A program made the position numbers and the translations under genes. From Marmoricola sp. (GTDB lineage Bacteria; Actinomycetota; Actinomycetes; Propionibacteriales; Nocardioidaceae), in the NCBI GenBank assembly GCA_025965195.1, contig JAOPXK010000058.1, positions 1 through 51,277 on the forward strand: a stretch of 51,277 bases of DNA, given 5' to 3'. The notes beneath the pieces were generated by a model. It saw only the letters and a list, made by a program, of their open reading frames with translations. It did not search any database and was not told the DNA's origin. Of the stretch, positions 49,970 through 51,277 are shown in pieces. Within the stretch, counting starts at the first letter, position 1. Each line of letters starts with the position of its first letter.

Positions 49970-50589
49970 CGGGTCCTGGCGGGCCCTGGCGGGTCCTGGT
50001 GGTTGACCGTGTGCCACACGTGGGTGGCGTACGGCGACTGCCGCACCCACACCGGTGTCAGATCGACGTCGGTGTCGAAGCCTTCGAAGAGCCGCTTGCC
50101 CGCACCGAGGATGATCGGCGCGATCGAGAGGCCGAACTCGTCGACGACGCCTGCGGCCAGGCCTTGCCGAATCACCTCGGCACCACCCATCAGCGAGACG
50201 TCCCTGGTGCCTGCCAGTTCGGTGGCCCGGTTGACCGCCTCCTCGAAGGAGCCGGCGAACTCGAAGCCGCTGACGTCCGGCTGGTCATCGGGGTGGTGGG
50301 TGAGCACGATGCAGGGGATGTCCCACGGGTTCGTGCCGCCCCAGGCGCCGGTGACGTCGTAGGTTCCCCGGCCGGTGACCACCGCGCCGACGCGCGCGAC
50401 GATCCCCTCGTAGAAGGCCTTGTCCTCGCCGGCCATCGCCGAGCTCGAGTGCTCGTCGGCATAGGTCCACGGTCCACCGAAGACCCAGTAGTGCAACCGC
50501 TCGCCGCCGACGCCCAGCCCGCAGCCGGGCCCGTCGTCCGGACCGGTGATGTAGCCGTCCAGCGAGGTGGAGATGTTCGCGATGATCAT
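49966..50589 (-). CDS. Dihydrofolate reductase/RibD C-terminal family reductase
   Basis: This 207-residue protein starts MIIANISTSLDGYITG, the RibD_C/DHFR-like nucleotide-binding opening, followed by AVVTGRGTYDVTGAWGG and SLMGGAEVIRQGLAAGVVDEFGLSIAPIILGAGKRLF. These YwjB/YyaP-like proteins bind NADPH but their substrates are mostly unknown; true DHFR is unlikely. AGGAGGACCC precedes the ATG. A 10-bp unit repeated three times (49969-49998) encodes the C-terminal tail. Confidence 0.88.
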   Translation of the reverse strand: MIIANISTSLDGYITGPDDGPGCGLGVGGERLHYWVFGGPWTYADEHSSSAMAGEDKAFYEGIVARVGAVVTGRGTYDVTGAWGGTNPWDIPCIVLTHHPDDQPDVSGFEFAGSFEEAVNRATELAGTRDVSLMGGAEVIRQGLAAGVVDEFGLSIAPIILGAGKRLFEGFDTDVDLTPVWVRQSPYATHVWHTVNHQDPPGPARTR

Positions 50590-50642
50590 TGGGTCCTCCT
50601 GTAGTCGGTCTCAGTCAGGCAGACCAGCGGCGGACCCGGAAA

Positions 50643-51277
50643 TCAGCGAAGTGGCGGTTCGGTCTTCGCCCGCACCTCGTCCTCGGTGACGCCGGGCGCC
50701 AGCTCAACCAGGTGCAGACCTCCACCATTCGAAGCGGGCTCGACGTCGATCACGCAGAGGTCGGTGATGATCCGTTGTACGACGGCCCGGCCGGTGTAGG
50801 GCAGCGAGCACTCGTTGACGATCTTGAACGTGCCGTCGCGGGCCACGTGTTCCATCAGCACGATCACCCGCTTGGCGCCGTGGACCAGGTCCATCGCACC
50901 GCCCATCCCCTTGACCATCTTCCCGGGGATCATCCAGTTCGCGATGTCACCGGATGCGGAGACCTGCATCGCGCCAAGGATCGCGGCGTCGATCTTGCCG
51001 CCCCGGATCATCCCGAAGCTCGTCGCGGAGTCGAAGAACGACGCGCCGCGCCGCAGCGTGATGGTCTCCTTGCCCGCATTGATCAGGTCCGGGTCGACGT
51101 CCTCGTCGTAGGGGTAGGGACCAACGCCGAGGATCCCGTTCTCGGACTGGAGCACCAGCTCGACGTCGTCGGCGACGTAGTTGGGCACCAGCGTCGGCAG
51201 CCCGATGCCGAGGTTGACGTAGGACCCGTCGGTCAGCTCCGAGGCCGCCCGCGCGGCCATCTCCTCGCGGGTCCAGC
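50643..51277 (-). CDS. scoB: 3-oxoacid CoA-transferase subunit B (5' end outside window)
   Basis: It transfers CoA from succinyl-CoA to acetoacetate or a related acid with a partner A subunit. The visible 211 residues include [21 protein letters not shown] and [16 protein letters not shown] with the catalytic glutamate, then [27 protein letters not shown] and [17 protein letters not shown]. Codons for WTREE precede the first internal ATG, as in family N-termini (MxWTRxEMAARAA), so the start lies beyond 51277. The A subunit gene is probably adjacent outside the window. Confidence 0.92.
   Translation of the reverse strand, partial: WTREEMAARAASELTDGSYVNLGIGLPTLVPNYVADDVELVLQSENGILGVGPYPYDEDVDPDLINAGKETITLRRGASFFDSATSFGMIRGGKIDAAILGAMQVSASGDIANWMIPGKMVKGMGGAMDLVHGAKRVIVLMEHVARDGTFKIVNECSLPYTGRAVVQRIITDLCVIDVEPASNGGGLHLVELAPGVTEDEVRAKTEPPLR

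Overview
The window is high-GC actinobacterial chromosome. GTG starts, 1-4 nt stop/start overlaps, lysine-rich tails and family content point to the Nocardioidaceae (Nocardioides-like); this is inferred from gene content, not from a database search. From about 1.9 to 46.8 kb the gene order follows a backbone that I recall as conserved between Mycobacterium tuberculosis (Rv3644c to Rv3678c) and Streptomyces coelicolor (about SCO3540 to SCO3570).

Layout. 0-2 kb: tRNA-Thr(CGT) with a short repeat array at its 3' side, and a secreted tripeptidyl-aminopeptidase-type hydrolase. 2-12.6 kb: replication and housekeeping genes on the minus strand (holB, an MFS-thymidylate kinase fusion, topA, a methyltransferase, K+-independent H+-pyrophosphatase, bldG). 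12.7-20.4 kb: the helicase/secretion neighbourhood, with an MrfA-type helicase and a compact Tad pilus locus (CpaE-like, TadA, TadB, TadC, Flp-type pilin, two TadE-like proteins). 20.5-22.5 kb: a SerB-like HAD protein, a repeat palindrome, a probable Ms1/6S-like RNA and a degenerate Fic-fold protein. 22.5-30 kb: a methyltransferase, then an acetate module (LytS/LytTR two-component system, DUF485 protein, ActP-type symporter, SatP-type channel, acs). 30-34.7 kb: MmpS-like protein, TerC behind a probable Mn2+ riboswitch, NhaA, a holin-like membrane protein and an alpha/beta hydrolase lacking its nucleophile. 34.8-38.7 kb: a tightly coupled minus-strand operon nth-tlpA-nudix-marP facing crp. 38.7-44.6 kb: an insertion in the otherwise conserved crp/MBL junction, containing a DUF559 nuclease-like gene between inverted repeat arrays and a 1536-residue beta-helix surface protein. 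44.6-46.9 kb: operon DUF4177-ridA-nudix-MBL hydrolase. 46.9-51.3 kb: accessory genes (small unknown, alpha/beta hydrolase, MFS transporter with its own promoter and operator, DHFR-like reductase, 5'-truncated scoB).

The most unusual signal is a family of 22-bp tandem units (GTTGAGTTGGGYC-N3-GTYACC). They occur as two convergent half-arrays: once flanking the DUF559/Vsr-like gene (38728-38793 and 39793-39880) and once without any gene between them (21319-21435). The pattern looks like a filled and an empty form of a non-transposase element, comparable in layout to REPIN/RAYT pairs, and may be undescribed. Other leads are the Mn2+ riboswitch with a ribosome-site-sequestering hairpin, the 6S-like RNA found by synteny and structure, and a 105-nt near-perfect palindrome behind topA.
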